A DNA stretch of 7,088 bases, taken from JAFGHJ01 sp964418485 (GTDB taxonomy: Bacteria; Hydrothermota; UBA3072). The translations under genes and the position numbers were made by a program. Below the pieces are notes generated by a model. The model saw nothing but the letters and a program-made list of their open reading frames with translations, ran no database searches and was not told where the DNA came from. The stretch's first letter is position 1. Each line of letters begins with the position of its first letter. The stretch is from assembly GCA_964418485.1 (NCBI GenBank), contig CAYQMH010000089.1, forward strand, positions 1 to 7,088, written 5' to 3'. This document shows, piece by piece, positions 1-4,803 of this stretch.

Positions 1-714
1 TTTGGACCTATGACTCCGGGTTTTCCGATTGTACCTTATGGCGATGCGAAAGCAATAGAAGCCGCAATTAACGAAAACACAGCCGGAGTTCTTATTGAAC
101 CGATCCAGGGTGAAGGCGGAATAGTAGTTCCTCCGGAAGGATACTTAAAGGAAGTTAAAAAAATCTGTGAAAAGAATAATGTTCTTTTAATATTCGACGA
201 AATCCAATGCGGACTGGGTAGAACGGGAAAATTGTTTGCCTGGGAGTGGGAAAACGCGAAACCTGATGGAATAATACTCGGAAAGGCTTTAGGAGGAGGA
301 GTTTACCCTGTATCTGTATTCGCGGCTTCAAAAGAAATCATGGGAGTTTTTAATCCCGGAGACCATGGTTCGACTTTCGGAGGAAACCCTGTGGGTGCCG
401 CGGTAGGGCTTACCGCTCTTAATTATCTGATAGATGAAGACTTACCAGGAAAAGCTCTTACGATGGGTAATTATTTTATGGATAAGCTGCGAAGCCTTAA
501 AAATCCTGTAATCAAGGAAGTGCGTGGAAAAGGGCTTTTAATAGGTCTTGAATTAAAAGAAAAAGCTCGCCCCTATGCTGAAAAACTTAAGGACAAAGGT
601 CTTCTCTGTAAAGAAACTCACGTTGTTGTAATCCGCTTTGCTCCCCCACTTGTTATCACCAAGGATGAACTGGATTGGGCTTTTGAACACGTAAAAGAAG
701 TTTTTGAAAGCTAG
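1..714 (+). CDS. rocD: Ornithine aminotransferase (ornithine--oxo-acid transaminase), 3' part
   Basis: Class III (fold type I) PLP-dependent aminotransferase, expected to move the delta-amino group of ornithine to 2-oxoglutarate in the cytoplasm, giving glutamate semialdehyde. The reading frame is open from base 1, so about 237 C-terminal residues of a family normally near 400 are present and the true start lies upstream. Counting from the Met at base 10: the FGPMTPGF stretch at the window edge and PYGD (9-12) are typical of ornithine aminotransferases; IEPIQGEGG (29-37); DEIQ with the PLP-ring Asp63; GLGRTG (68-73); ILGKALGGG with the Schiff-base Lys92 (codon 283-285); STFGGNP and the late RGKGLLIGLEL motif. 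GGGVYPVS after the lysine favours ornithine over acetylornithine or GABA aminotransferase, though substrate choice within class III is hard to read. No Shine-Dalgarno-linked gene follows at once: a 254-nt repeat-filled spacer separates it from the next gene. Confidence 0.88.
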   Translation, partial: FGPMTPGFPIVPYGDAKAIEAAINENTAGVLIEPIQGEGGIVVPPEGYLKEVKKICEKNNVLLIFDEIQCGLGRTGKLFAWEWENAKPDGIILGKALGGGVYPVSVFAASKEIMGVFNPGDHGSTFGGNPVGAAVGLTALNYLIDEDLPGKALTMGNYFMDKLRSLKNPVIKEVRGKGLLIGLELKEKARPYAEKLKDKGLLCKETHVVVIRFAPPLVITKDELDWAFEHVKEVFES

Positions 715-733
715 AATTTGAAAAACCAAGGCA

Positions 734-747
734 TGAGTCGTGAGTCA
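734..747. repeat. Two-copy 7-nt tandem repeat
   Basis: TGAGTCG is followed directly by TGAGTCA, a period-7 duplication just downstream of the aminotransferase stop. On its own two copies could be chance, but it sits in a spacer whose other parts are also short tandem arrays with periods of 8 or 9. Confidence 0.4.
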
Positions 748-773
748 AAAAAACCACCCTACACCATTTCTTT

Positions 774-853
774 AACAACAAATAGCACAAATTACACAAA
801 TAAATTAATTTTGTTTTTTTTTAATATTCGTGCTATTCGTGTGATTTGTTGTT
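774..853. repeat. Imperfect inverted repeat built from degenerate 9-mers
   Basis: The outer arms are perfect: AACAACAAAT at 774-783 and its reverse complement ATTTGTTGTT at 844-853. Inside them both arms consist of degenerate nonamers. On the right arm the + strand reads ATTCGTGCT, ATTCGTGTG, ATTTGTTGT (826-852); the left arm holds CACAAAT units at a 9-nt spacing (786-801). The apex includes a T-rich run around 811-822. The RNA could fold as a long mismatched stem and might end transcription after the aminotransferase gene, but it is not a classic G+C-rich intrinsic terminator. Confidence 0.6.
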
Positions 854-867
854 CCTCTCAGTTTTGG

Positions 868-893
868 TGTTGTTGGGATTTTAAACAACAAAT
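868..893. repeat. Third copy of AACAACAAAT in a 7-bp inverted repeat
   Basis: TGTTGTT (868-874) and AACAACA (884-890) form a 7-bp inverted repeat with a 9-nt loop. The right arm extends to AACAACAAATA, identical over 11 nt to the left end of the larger hairpin at 774. The same decamer thus occurs at 774-783, inverted at 844-853, and again at 884-893, so alternative foldings are possible. Confidence 0.5.
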
Positions 894-911
894 AAATCCT
901 GTTAATCTGCG

Positions 912-948
912 TTCTCAGTGTGTCTTTTGTTTCTCTGTGTTCTCTGTG
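912..948. repeat. Degenerate nonamer array TTCTCWGTG
   Basis: Two exact tandem copies of TTCTCTGTG lie at 931-939 and 940-948, preceded by the variant TTCTCAGTG (912-920) and a more diverged unit (921-929) with one extra base. The array is followed by GTTAATTT, an ending that resembles the end of the arrays at 4688-4760. It lies just upstream of the ribosome binding site of the ApbE gene, so it may be part of that gene's 5' untranslated region. Confidence 0.65.
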
Positions 949-957
949 GTTAATTTC

Positions 958-963
958 AGGAGG
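958..963 (+). promoter_or_regulatory. Shine-Dalgarno AGGAGG supporting a TTG start
   Basis: AGGAGG lies 5 nt before the TTG at 969. It decides the start of the ApbE gene: the next in-frame ATG (1008) would cut away the positively charged N-terminus and half of the membrane helix and has no comparable site. Confidence 0.75.
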
Positions 964-968
964 CTGGG

Positions 969-1913
969 TTGGGCCTTAAACGCCTAATTTTTATAATAGT
1001 GTTTTTAATGATAGCCCTTTTTCTTTTTTTCGTAAAAACTAAAGAATTCAAATTTGAGGATTTTTACTTCGACACTTACATCAGTGGAAAAATTTATGCT
1101 CGAAACCCCATATTAGCAAAAAATACAATAAAAAGAATAAAAGACGAATTCGAAACAATTGACTCTCTCAAAGTACAAGGTATAAAAAAAGGAATAATCG
1201 ATACTATTTCCATAAAAATAATAGAAAGGTCTCTGTATTTTTCACAAAAAACAGACGGATATTTTGACATGACAATTGATCCTGTCCTTCAAAAATGGAA
1301 TTACTTTAAAGAACCTACTCTTCCCTCACAAAGCGAAATCAGATTATTGTTACCTCTTGTAGATTACAAAAAAGTAAAAATAAAGTCAGATACGCTTATT
1401 ATTCCAGAAGGCTTTTCTCTAAATCTCGGGGGATCGGCAAAAGGTTATGCTTTGAATAGAGCAAAAAGCATACTTAAAGAATACGGTATAAATTCCGCTT
1501 TGATAGACGCGGGAGGAGACATATTACTACTAGGAAAGAAAAAAGGTAAGAAAGACTGGTCTATCGGCATAAGAAACCCCCGGGAGGAAAACGGAATAAT
1601 AGGTACCTTGAAGGTAAGTGATTGCTTTGTATTTACTTCCGGTGATTACGAAAGATATTTTATTATTAATGGAAAGAGATATCACCATATAGTAAATCCT
1701 TTTACGGGTTACCCTGCAAGAGGAACAATTTCGGCAACAGTTATTGTGAAAGAGGGCATAGAAGGAGATTGTATTGCAACCGCCTTGATTGTAATGAGAT
1801 TGGAAGAAGCAAAAAAATATATAAAAGACAACAACATAGAGGCAATACTCATTGACTCCTCAGAAAATATTCATAAATTTATTGAAAACACAAAAATTAA
1901 TATTTATGAATAA
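969..1913 (+). CDS. apbE: FAD:protein FMN transferase (ApbE family), membrane-anchored
   Basis: Splits FAD and attaches FMN through a phosphoester bond to Thr/Ser of target proteins on the outer face of the membrane (Rnf/Nqr subunits, FMN-binding-domain lipoproteins and similar). The 314 residues begin with a short basic stretch (LKR) and one hydrophobic helix (about 6-22). There is no lipobox cysteine, so this is a signal anchor rather than a lipoprotein. ApbE motifs in order: FDTYISGKIY (34-43, the place of the usual MGT-type motif), GYFDMTIDP (97-105), LGGSAKGYALNRA (153-165), DAGGDILLLG (180-189), TSGDYERYF (223-231), HHIVNPFTGYP (239-249), and GDCIATAL (266-273) with the Asp267 expected to help bind metal. 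The TTG start is set by AGGAGG at 958-963. The gene overlaps the next by 8 nt. No flavinylation target with an SGAT-like acceptor motif is encoded in this window, so its substrate must lie elsewhere. Confidence 0.92.
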   Translation: MGLKRLIFIIVFLMIALFLFFVKTKEFKFEDFYFDTYISGKIYARNPILAKNTIKRIKDEFETIDSLKVQGIKKGIIDTISIKIIERSLYFSQKTDGYFDMTIDPVLQKWNYFKEPTLPSQSEIRLLLPLVDYKKVKIKSDTLIIPEGFSLNLGGSAKGYALNRAKSILKEYGINSALIDAGGDILLLGKKKGKKDWSIGIRNPREENGIIGTLKVSDCFVFTSGDYERYFIINGKRYHHIVNPFTGYPARGTISATVIVKEGIEGDCIATALIVMRLEEAKKYIKDNNIEAILIDSSENIHKFIENTKINIYE

Positions 1914-2889
1914 AAGAGAAGCAGAATATTACGAAATAACAGAAAATTTAATCGCGCGATGCAACCTTTGCCCACACCAGTGCGCCATACCTCCCGGAGG
2001 AGAAGGAATCTGCTGGGCAAGAAAGAACGAAGACGGAACTTTATACGCGCAAAATTACGGTAGAACAACCTCTCTTGCAGTTGACCCGATCGAAAAAAAA
2101 CCTCTTTTTCATTTTCGTCCAGGAACCGAAATTCTTTCTGTTTCTCCCAATGGCTGCAATATGCGATGTCCTTATTGCCAGAACTATACAATCTCGGCAA
2201 AAAAAACTGATACAAGAAAAATAACACCTGAAGAACTTATCGTACTGGCAAAACAATATAATTCTCCCTCAATAGCTTTCACTTATGCAGAACCAATTAT
2301 TTGGTTCGAATTCATAAAAGACGTGGGAAAATATGCAAAACCTGAGAATATAGATCTTGTGATGGTAACTAATGGTCAAATTTTAGAAAAACCCCTTGAT
2401 GATTTACTTAAAATAGTGAGTGCTATGAATGTTGACCTTAAATCAATGAGTTCCGAATACTACAAAAAAATATTAAAGGGAAGTCTCGAAGCTACACAAA
2501 GAACAATCGAAAAGGCTTCTGGAAAAATACACATAGAGGTAACCAATCTAATGATTCAGGGTGATAATGAAACGGAAATCGAAGAACTAGCGAAATATTT
2601 GGCTTCAATTAACAAAGCCATACCTTTACATATCTCCAGATATTTTCCTAACAAGGACTACGAAAAACCTCCAACTCCGGTTAAAACTCTAAAAAATGCT
2701 TATGAAATAGCAAGTAATTATCTATATTATGTATATATTGGCAACGCTCAAATCGAAGGAACCGAAAACACTTATTGTCCGAAGTGCTCGAATATTCTTG
2801 TAAAAAGAACAGGATATGATACCGCAATCGTTGGTATCAATAAGGGTAAATGTTCTAATTGCGGTCGAAAAGTAGATTTCGTCCTTTAA
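1906..2889 (+). CDS. amrS: AmmeMemoRadiSam-type radical SAM enzyme (AmrS-like)
   Basis: Radical SAM protein of 327 residues related to pyruvate formate-lyase activating enzymes, of the type found with AMMECR1 (AmrA) and Memo (AmrB) proteins. The reaction of this family is not something I can state. Seen in the sequence: an N-terminal Cys cluster CNLCPHQC (19-26) continued by GICWAR (Cys36); the [4Fe-4S]/SAM motif CNMRCPYCQN with Cys84, Cys88, Cys91; TYAEPIIWFEF, VTNGQ and VDLKS segments typical of the PflA-like barrel; ENTYCPKC; and a closing CxxC...CxxC zinc-ribbon-like tail (Cys291/294, 316/319). I chose ATG 1906 (MNKREAEYYE), which overlaps the ApbE stop by 8 nt, over an ATG at 1852 that would add 18 residues unlike the family and a 62-nt overlap. 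Neither start has a clear Shine-Dalgarno, so translational coupling is likely. No AmrA or AmrB gene is in view. Confidence 0.88.
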   Translation: MNKREAEYYEITENLIARCNLCPHQCAIPPGGEGICWARKNEDGTLYAQNYGRTTSLAVDPIEKKPLFHFRPGTEILSVSPNGCNMRCPYCQNYTISAKKTDTRKITPEELIVLAKQYNSPSIAFTYAEPIIWFEFIKDVGKYAKPENIDLVMVTNGQILEKPLDDLLKIVSAMNVDLKSMSSEYYKKILKGSLEATQRTIEKASGKIHIEVTNLMIQGDNETEIEELAKYLASINKAIPLHISRYFPNKDYEKPPTPVKTLKNAYEIASNYLYYVYIGNAQIEGTENTYCPKCSNILVKRTGYDTAIVGINKGKCSNCGRKVDFVL

Positions 2890-3221
2890 GAAAAGGCGAT
2901 ATATTAATTATAATTTTTTTTCTATTTTTTGCTTTTTTTCTACCGAAAAAGAAGGGAGAAAAAGTAATTATTAGTGTTGACAAAACTAATGATTTTGTTT
3001 ATCCTTTGAATCAAGATAGGGAAATTATTGTTAAAGGCAAACTTGGAGAGGCAAAAGTTGTTATCAGAGAAGGAAAAGTAAGAATACTTGACTCCCCCTG
3101 TCCTTTAAAGATTTGTGAAAATAAAGGTTGGATATCAAAAAAAGGAGATTTTATCATTTGTGTTCCAAACCGAATAATAATAAGAATAGAAGGAAAGAAA
3201 TACGATGCGATCACTGAATAG
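2859..3221 (+). CDS. NusG domain II-containing membrane protein
   Basis: A 120-residue protein: basic N-terminus (about 1-12), one hydrophobic helix (about 14-29, ending LPKKK), then a NusG_II domain (about 36-114) predicted to lie outside the cytoplasm. The hallmark SPCPLKIC...GWISKKGDFIICVPN holds three cysteines (81, 86, 101), the pattern of stand-alone NusG_II proteins; it lacks the NGN and KOW domains of true NusG, so a transcription role is not implied. I recall such proteins next to Gx family proteins and ApbE in flavin-based extracellular electron-transfer loci (EetA-like). The start is uncertain: TTG 2859 is the only usual start codon before the helix and overlaps the previous gene by 31 nt, while the purine stretch AAGGG (2842-2846) is rather distant. 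The end overlaps the next gene by 17 nt. Confidence 0.82.
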   Translation: MRSKSRFRPLRKGDILIIIFFLFFAFFLPKKKGEKVIISVDKTNDFVYPLNQDREIIVKGKLGEAKVVIREGKVRILDSPCPLKICENKGWISKKGDFIICVPNRIIIRIEGKKYDAITE

Positions 3222-3720
3222 AATAGCTTTTCTCTCTGTTTTTACCGCTGCTTCTATATCATTATTTGTTATCGAAAGTCTTTTCTCAACCCCTATCCCC
3301 GGTATTCGTCTTGGGCTTGCGAACATATTTATTTTACTGGCTCTTATTTTCTTCGGATTAAAAGAAGCGCTCTTAATCGGAATTTTAAAATCGATAATAG
3401 GAAGCTTGATATTGGCAAGCTTACTTACTCCCGCCTTCATATTCTCAATAAGCGGAACGATTTTAAGCACATTTATAATGTGGTTAATTATAAAAAGCCG
3501 ATTACCTTTTAGTTTACTGGGAATAAGTATAGCAGGCGCAGAAGCTCACATAATGATTCAACTTTTTATTGCCGCTTCCATTTTTCTCCCAGGGGCCTCT
3601 TTCTTTTACATCTCCCCTATTTACGTTTTATCATCTATAATTACGGGGTCGGTAACCGGTTTTATAACTTACTTGATATATTCAAAGACTGGAAGGAGGT
3701 ACGGATTGTGCGTAGATTGA
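3205..3720 (+). CDS. Gx transporter family protein (heptaprenyl diphosphate synthase component I family)
   Basis: Polytopic membrane protein of 171 residues, about five hydrophobic segments (roughly 7-27, 37-52, 54-72, 77-97, 105-127, with a further one at 138-160). The family signature is clear: IPGIRLGLANI (31-41), GLKEALLIGILKSIIGSL (51-68), SISGTILS (81-88) and GAEAHIMIQL (111-120). The database name heptaprenyl diphosphate synthase component I is historic; the fold looks like a small-molecule transporter or ECF S-component, and the substrate is unknown to me. Immediate linkage to a NusG_II protein is the usual pairing (EetA/EetB-like in flavin-based electron-transfer loci). ATG 3205 has an AGGA-type site about 10 nt upstream and lies inside the end of the previous gene. 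The last codons contain the ribosome binding site of the next gene. Confidence 0.85.
   Translation: MRSLNRIAFLSVFTAASISLFVIESLFSTPIPGIRLGLANIFILLALIFFGLKEALLIGILKSIIGSLILASLLTPAFIFSISGTILSTFIMWLIIKSRLPFSLLGISIAGAEAHIMIQLFIAASIFLPGASFFYISPIYVLSSIITGSVTGFITYLIYSKTGRRYGLCVD
3693..3700 (+). promoter_or_regulatory. Strong Shine-Dalgarno AAGGAGGT inside the preceding gene
   Basis: AAGGAGGT, close to a full anti-16S match, lies within the 3' end of the Gx transporter gene and 7 nt before GTG 3708. It decides the GTG start of the DUF4321 gene over the downstream ATG at 3729. Confidence 0.8.
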
Positions 3721-3977
3721 AAGAAAATATGAGATTAACCATATTTATCTTACTTATGGGTTTAATACTCGGCTCTTTTATAGGTGATCTTCTCGGGATG
3801 GTACTACCGGATGGCGCCGTAAAGATGGTAATGACTACACCTCTAAAAATAGGATTTCATCCCGTAAGCATCGATTTACATATTTTTACATTAGTATTGG
3901 GCTTTATGATAAAAATAAATCTTTTTGGTTTTATTGGAGTACTTATCCTCGGATACTCTCTTAAATGGTTATATTAA
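3708..3977 (+). CDS. DUF4321 family small membrane protein
   Basis: An 89-residue protein with a basic N-terminus and two hydrophobic segments (about 9-33 and 57-87), separated by a polar linker (about 34-56). GLILGSFIGDLLGMVLP (18-34), KIGFHPVSIDL (47-57) and LGFMIKINLFGFIGVLI (64-80) match my memory of DUF4321 proteins, which have no known function. GTG start with AAGGAGGT 7 nt upstream; overlaps the Gx transporter gene by 13 nt, so it is the last gene of the compact block. Being co-translated with the Gx protein hints at a membrane partner, but this is inference only. Confidence 0.78.
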   Translation: MRRLKENMRLTIFILLMGLILGSFIGDLLGMVLPDGAVKMVMTTPLKIGFHPVSIDLHIFTLVLGFMIKINLFGFIGVLILGYSLKWLY

Positions 3978-3990
3978 GAACTTCTATAAT
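3961..3990 (+). promoter_or_regulatory. Weak candidate promoter before the rhomboid gene
   Basis: A perfect -10 hexamer TATAAT (3985-3990) has only a poor -35 match (TTAAAT 3961-3966, 18-nt spacer, lying in the end of the DUF4321 gene). It would give a short leader of about 30 nt that keeps the Shine-Dalgarno. In AT-rich DNA a lone TATAAT is common, so confidence is low; read-through from the upstream block is equally possible. Confidence 0.3.
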
Positions 3991-4015
3991 ATGAATTTTA
4001 TTAATTTTTATTAAT

Positions 4016-4021
4016 AAGGAG
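4016..4021 (+). promoter_or_regulatory. Shine-Dalgarno AAGGAG for the rhomboid gene
   Basis: AAGGAG sits 5 nt before ATG 4027 and selects that ATG over the second in-frame ATG two codons later. Confidence 0.75.
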
Positions 4022-4026
4022 ATAAT

Positions 4027-4611
4027 ATGAGAATGAGAGAAACTCAAAATGGACTTAAGAACCTTATAATCGCAAATGTTTTAGTTTTTATACTACAGCT
4101 TATTCTTGACAACCAAGTACCTTTCACCTTTTACTTTGCTTTGATACCAAGGGAATTTATGAAAGGTTACGTCTGGCAGGGTATAACTTACATGTTTCTG
4201 CACGGAAGCTTTTTCCATCTTTTAATTAATATGTATATACTTTGGATGTTCGGGAGAGAGCTCGAATATTTATGGGGAACTAAAGAATTTTACAAGTACT
4301 ACTTTATATGCGGCATAGGAGCAGCGCTTATATACTCTTTGTTTAACATGAACTCAAACATACCGGTAGTGGGAGCTTCGGGAGCGATCTTCGGAATACT
4401 TCTTGCCTTCGGCATGACTTTTCCTCGAACAAAATTGATAATATTTCCGCTTTTAATACCTGTCGATGCAAAATATGCGGTCTGGATATTTGGAATAATG
4501 GAGCTCGTATTTATGTTCGAAGGAGGAGGAAACGTAGCTCATCTCGCTCATTTAGGCGGACTTGCGGTAGGATATATATACCTCCGCTGGAAGAGAAGGA
4601 AATTGTATTAG
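4027..4611 (+). CDS. Rhomboid family intramembrane serine protease
   Basis: Cleaves membrane proteins within the bilayer using a Ser-His dyad. The 194 residues give the six-helix bacterial rhomboid core with short ends: first helix about 11-27, then the WQGITYMFLHGSFFHLLINMY block (50-70) holding the oxyanion-side His64 and Asn68 (HxxxN), a further helix near 90-106, GASGAIFG (116-123) with nucleophile Ser118, helices about 135-163, and AHLAHLGGLAVGYIY (171-185) with the likely catalytic His175. All key residues are present, so it should be active. Its substrates cannot be read from sequence. It is 49 nt downstream of the DUF4321 gene and has its own AAGGAG. A perfect 11-bp hairpin starts on the last base of the stop codon. 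Confidence 0.93.
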   Translation: MRMRETQNGLKNLIIANVLVFILQLILDNQVPFTFYFALIPREFMKGYVWQGITYMFLHGSFFHLLINMYILWMFGRELEYLWGTKEFYKYYFICGIGAALIYSLFNMNSNIPVVGASGAIFGILLAFGMTFPRTKLIIFPLLIPVDAKYAVWIFGIMELVFMFEGGGNVAHLAHLGGLAVGYIYLRWKRRKLY

Positions 4612-4635
4612 CCCAAAATACAGAGTATTTTGGGC
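4611..4635. terminator. Perfect 11-bp hairpin at the rhomboid stop codon (terminator-like, no U tail)
   Basis: GCCCAAAATAC (4611-4621) and GTATTTTGGGC (4625-4635) pair perfectly around an AGA loop. The first base is the G of the TAG stop. What follows (GTTGAATGG...) has no run of T, so it is not a standard intrinsic terminator on either strand; it may protect the mRNA 3' end or work with a factor. Confidence 0.6.
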
Positions 4636-4667
4636 GTTGAATGGTTAAATTGTTGAATAGTTGAATT
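4636..4667. repeat. Octamer tandem array, consensus GTTRAATN
   Basis: Four consecutive octamers start at 4636, 4644, 4652 and 4660, each GTTGAAT or GTTAAAT plus one variable base. The array begins directly at the foot of the 4611-4635 hairpin. The same octamers return at 6490-6521 (+) and 6542-6581 (inverted); GTTGAATGGTTAAAT at 4636-4650 has an exact reverse-complement copy at 6567-6581. Confidence 0.75.
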
Positions 4668-4687
4668 GTAAAAAATATAAATAATAA

Positions 4688-4714
4688 TTTAGTATATTTA
4701 GTGTGTTTCGTGGT
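4688..4714. repeat. Nonamer tandem array TTTMGTRNN
   Basis: Three nonamers in phase: TTTAGTATA (4688), TTTAGTGTG (4697), TTTCGTGGT (4706), followed by TAAATA. The last unit with its flank reads TTTCGTGGTTAAATA, close to the ending of the octamer array that follows at 4730 and to the end of the array at 912-957. Confidence 0.6.
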
Positions 4715-4729
4715 TAAATAAACTGCTTT

Positions 4730-4753
4730 TCTTTGTGTCTTAGTGTCTTCGTG
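4730..4753. repeat. Octamer tandem array TCTTNGTG
   Basis: Three octamers in phase, TCTTTGTG, TCTTAGTG and TCTTCGTG, differing only at the fifth base, followed by GCTAAATTTTTG. The array lies directly upstream of the -35 box of the acyl-CoA synthetase promoter. Confidence 0.65.
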
Positions 4754-4768
4754 GCTAAATTTTTGTTA

Positions 4769-4797
4769 TTGACAAATAAATAATTTCCTCGTATAAT
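4769..4797 (+). promoter_or_regulatory. Consensus sigma70 promoter, likely leaderless transcript
   Basis: Perfect -35 TTGACA (4769-4774), 17-nt spacer, perfect -10 TATAAT (4792-4797). Only 6 nt separate the -10 from ATG 4804, so the expected transcription start falls on or within a base of the A of the start codon. There is no Shine-Dalgarno before this ATG, in contrast to the rhomboid, DUF4321 and ApbE genes. Both facts point to a leaderless mRNA. Confidence 0.85.
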
Positions 4798-4803
4798 TTT
4801 TAT

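Noticed and set aside
734..948. CRISPR array
   Set aside because: Repeats are 7-9 nt, degenerate and directly adjacent, without 23-47 nt identical repeats, unique spacers or cas genes.
718..987. Open frame of 89 codons from a TTG after the aminotransferase gene
   Set aside because: It has no Shine-Dalgarno, its translation is a low-complexity Cys/Phe/Ser/Asn mixture produced by the nonamer arrays, and it runs into the ApbE gene in another frame.
1852..1905. Upstream ATG start for the radical SAM gene
   Set aside because: It adds 18 residues read from ApbE codons in another frame, has no ribosome site, and the ATG at 1906 gives the usual short overlap and a family-like N-terminus.
1904..2256. 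Antisense open frames over the radical SAM gene
   Set aside because: They are Phe/Arg-rich complements of a clearly conserved gene with intact Cys motifs, with no motif or ribosome site of their own.
2859..3221. Transcription factor NusG
   Set aside because: Only the domain II-like part is present, behind a membrane helix; NGN and KOW domains are absent.
3011..3470. Antisense open frames over the NusG_II and Gx genes
   Set aside because: Opposite-strand shadows of two recognisable membrane-protein genes; no independent coding signal.
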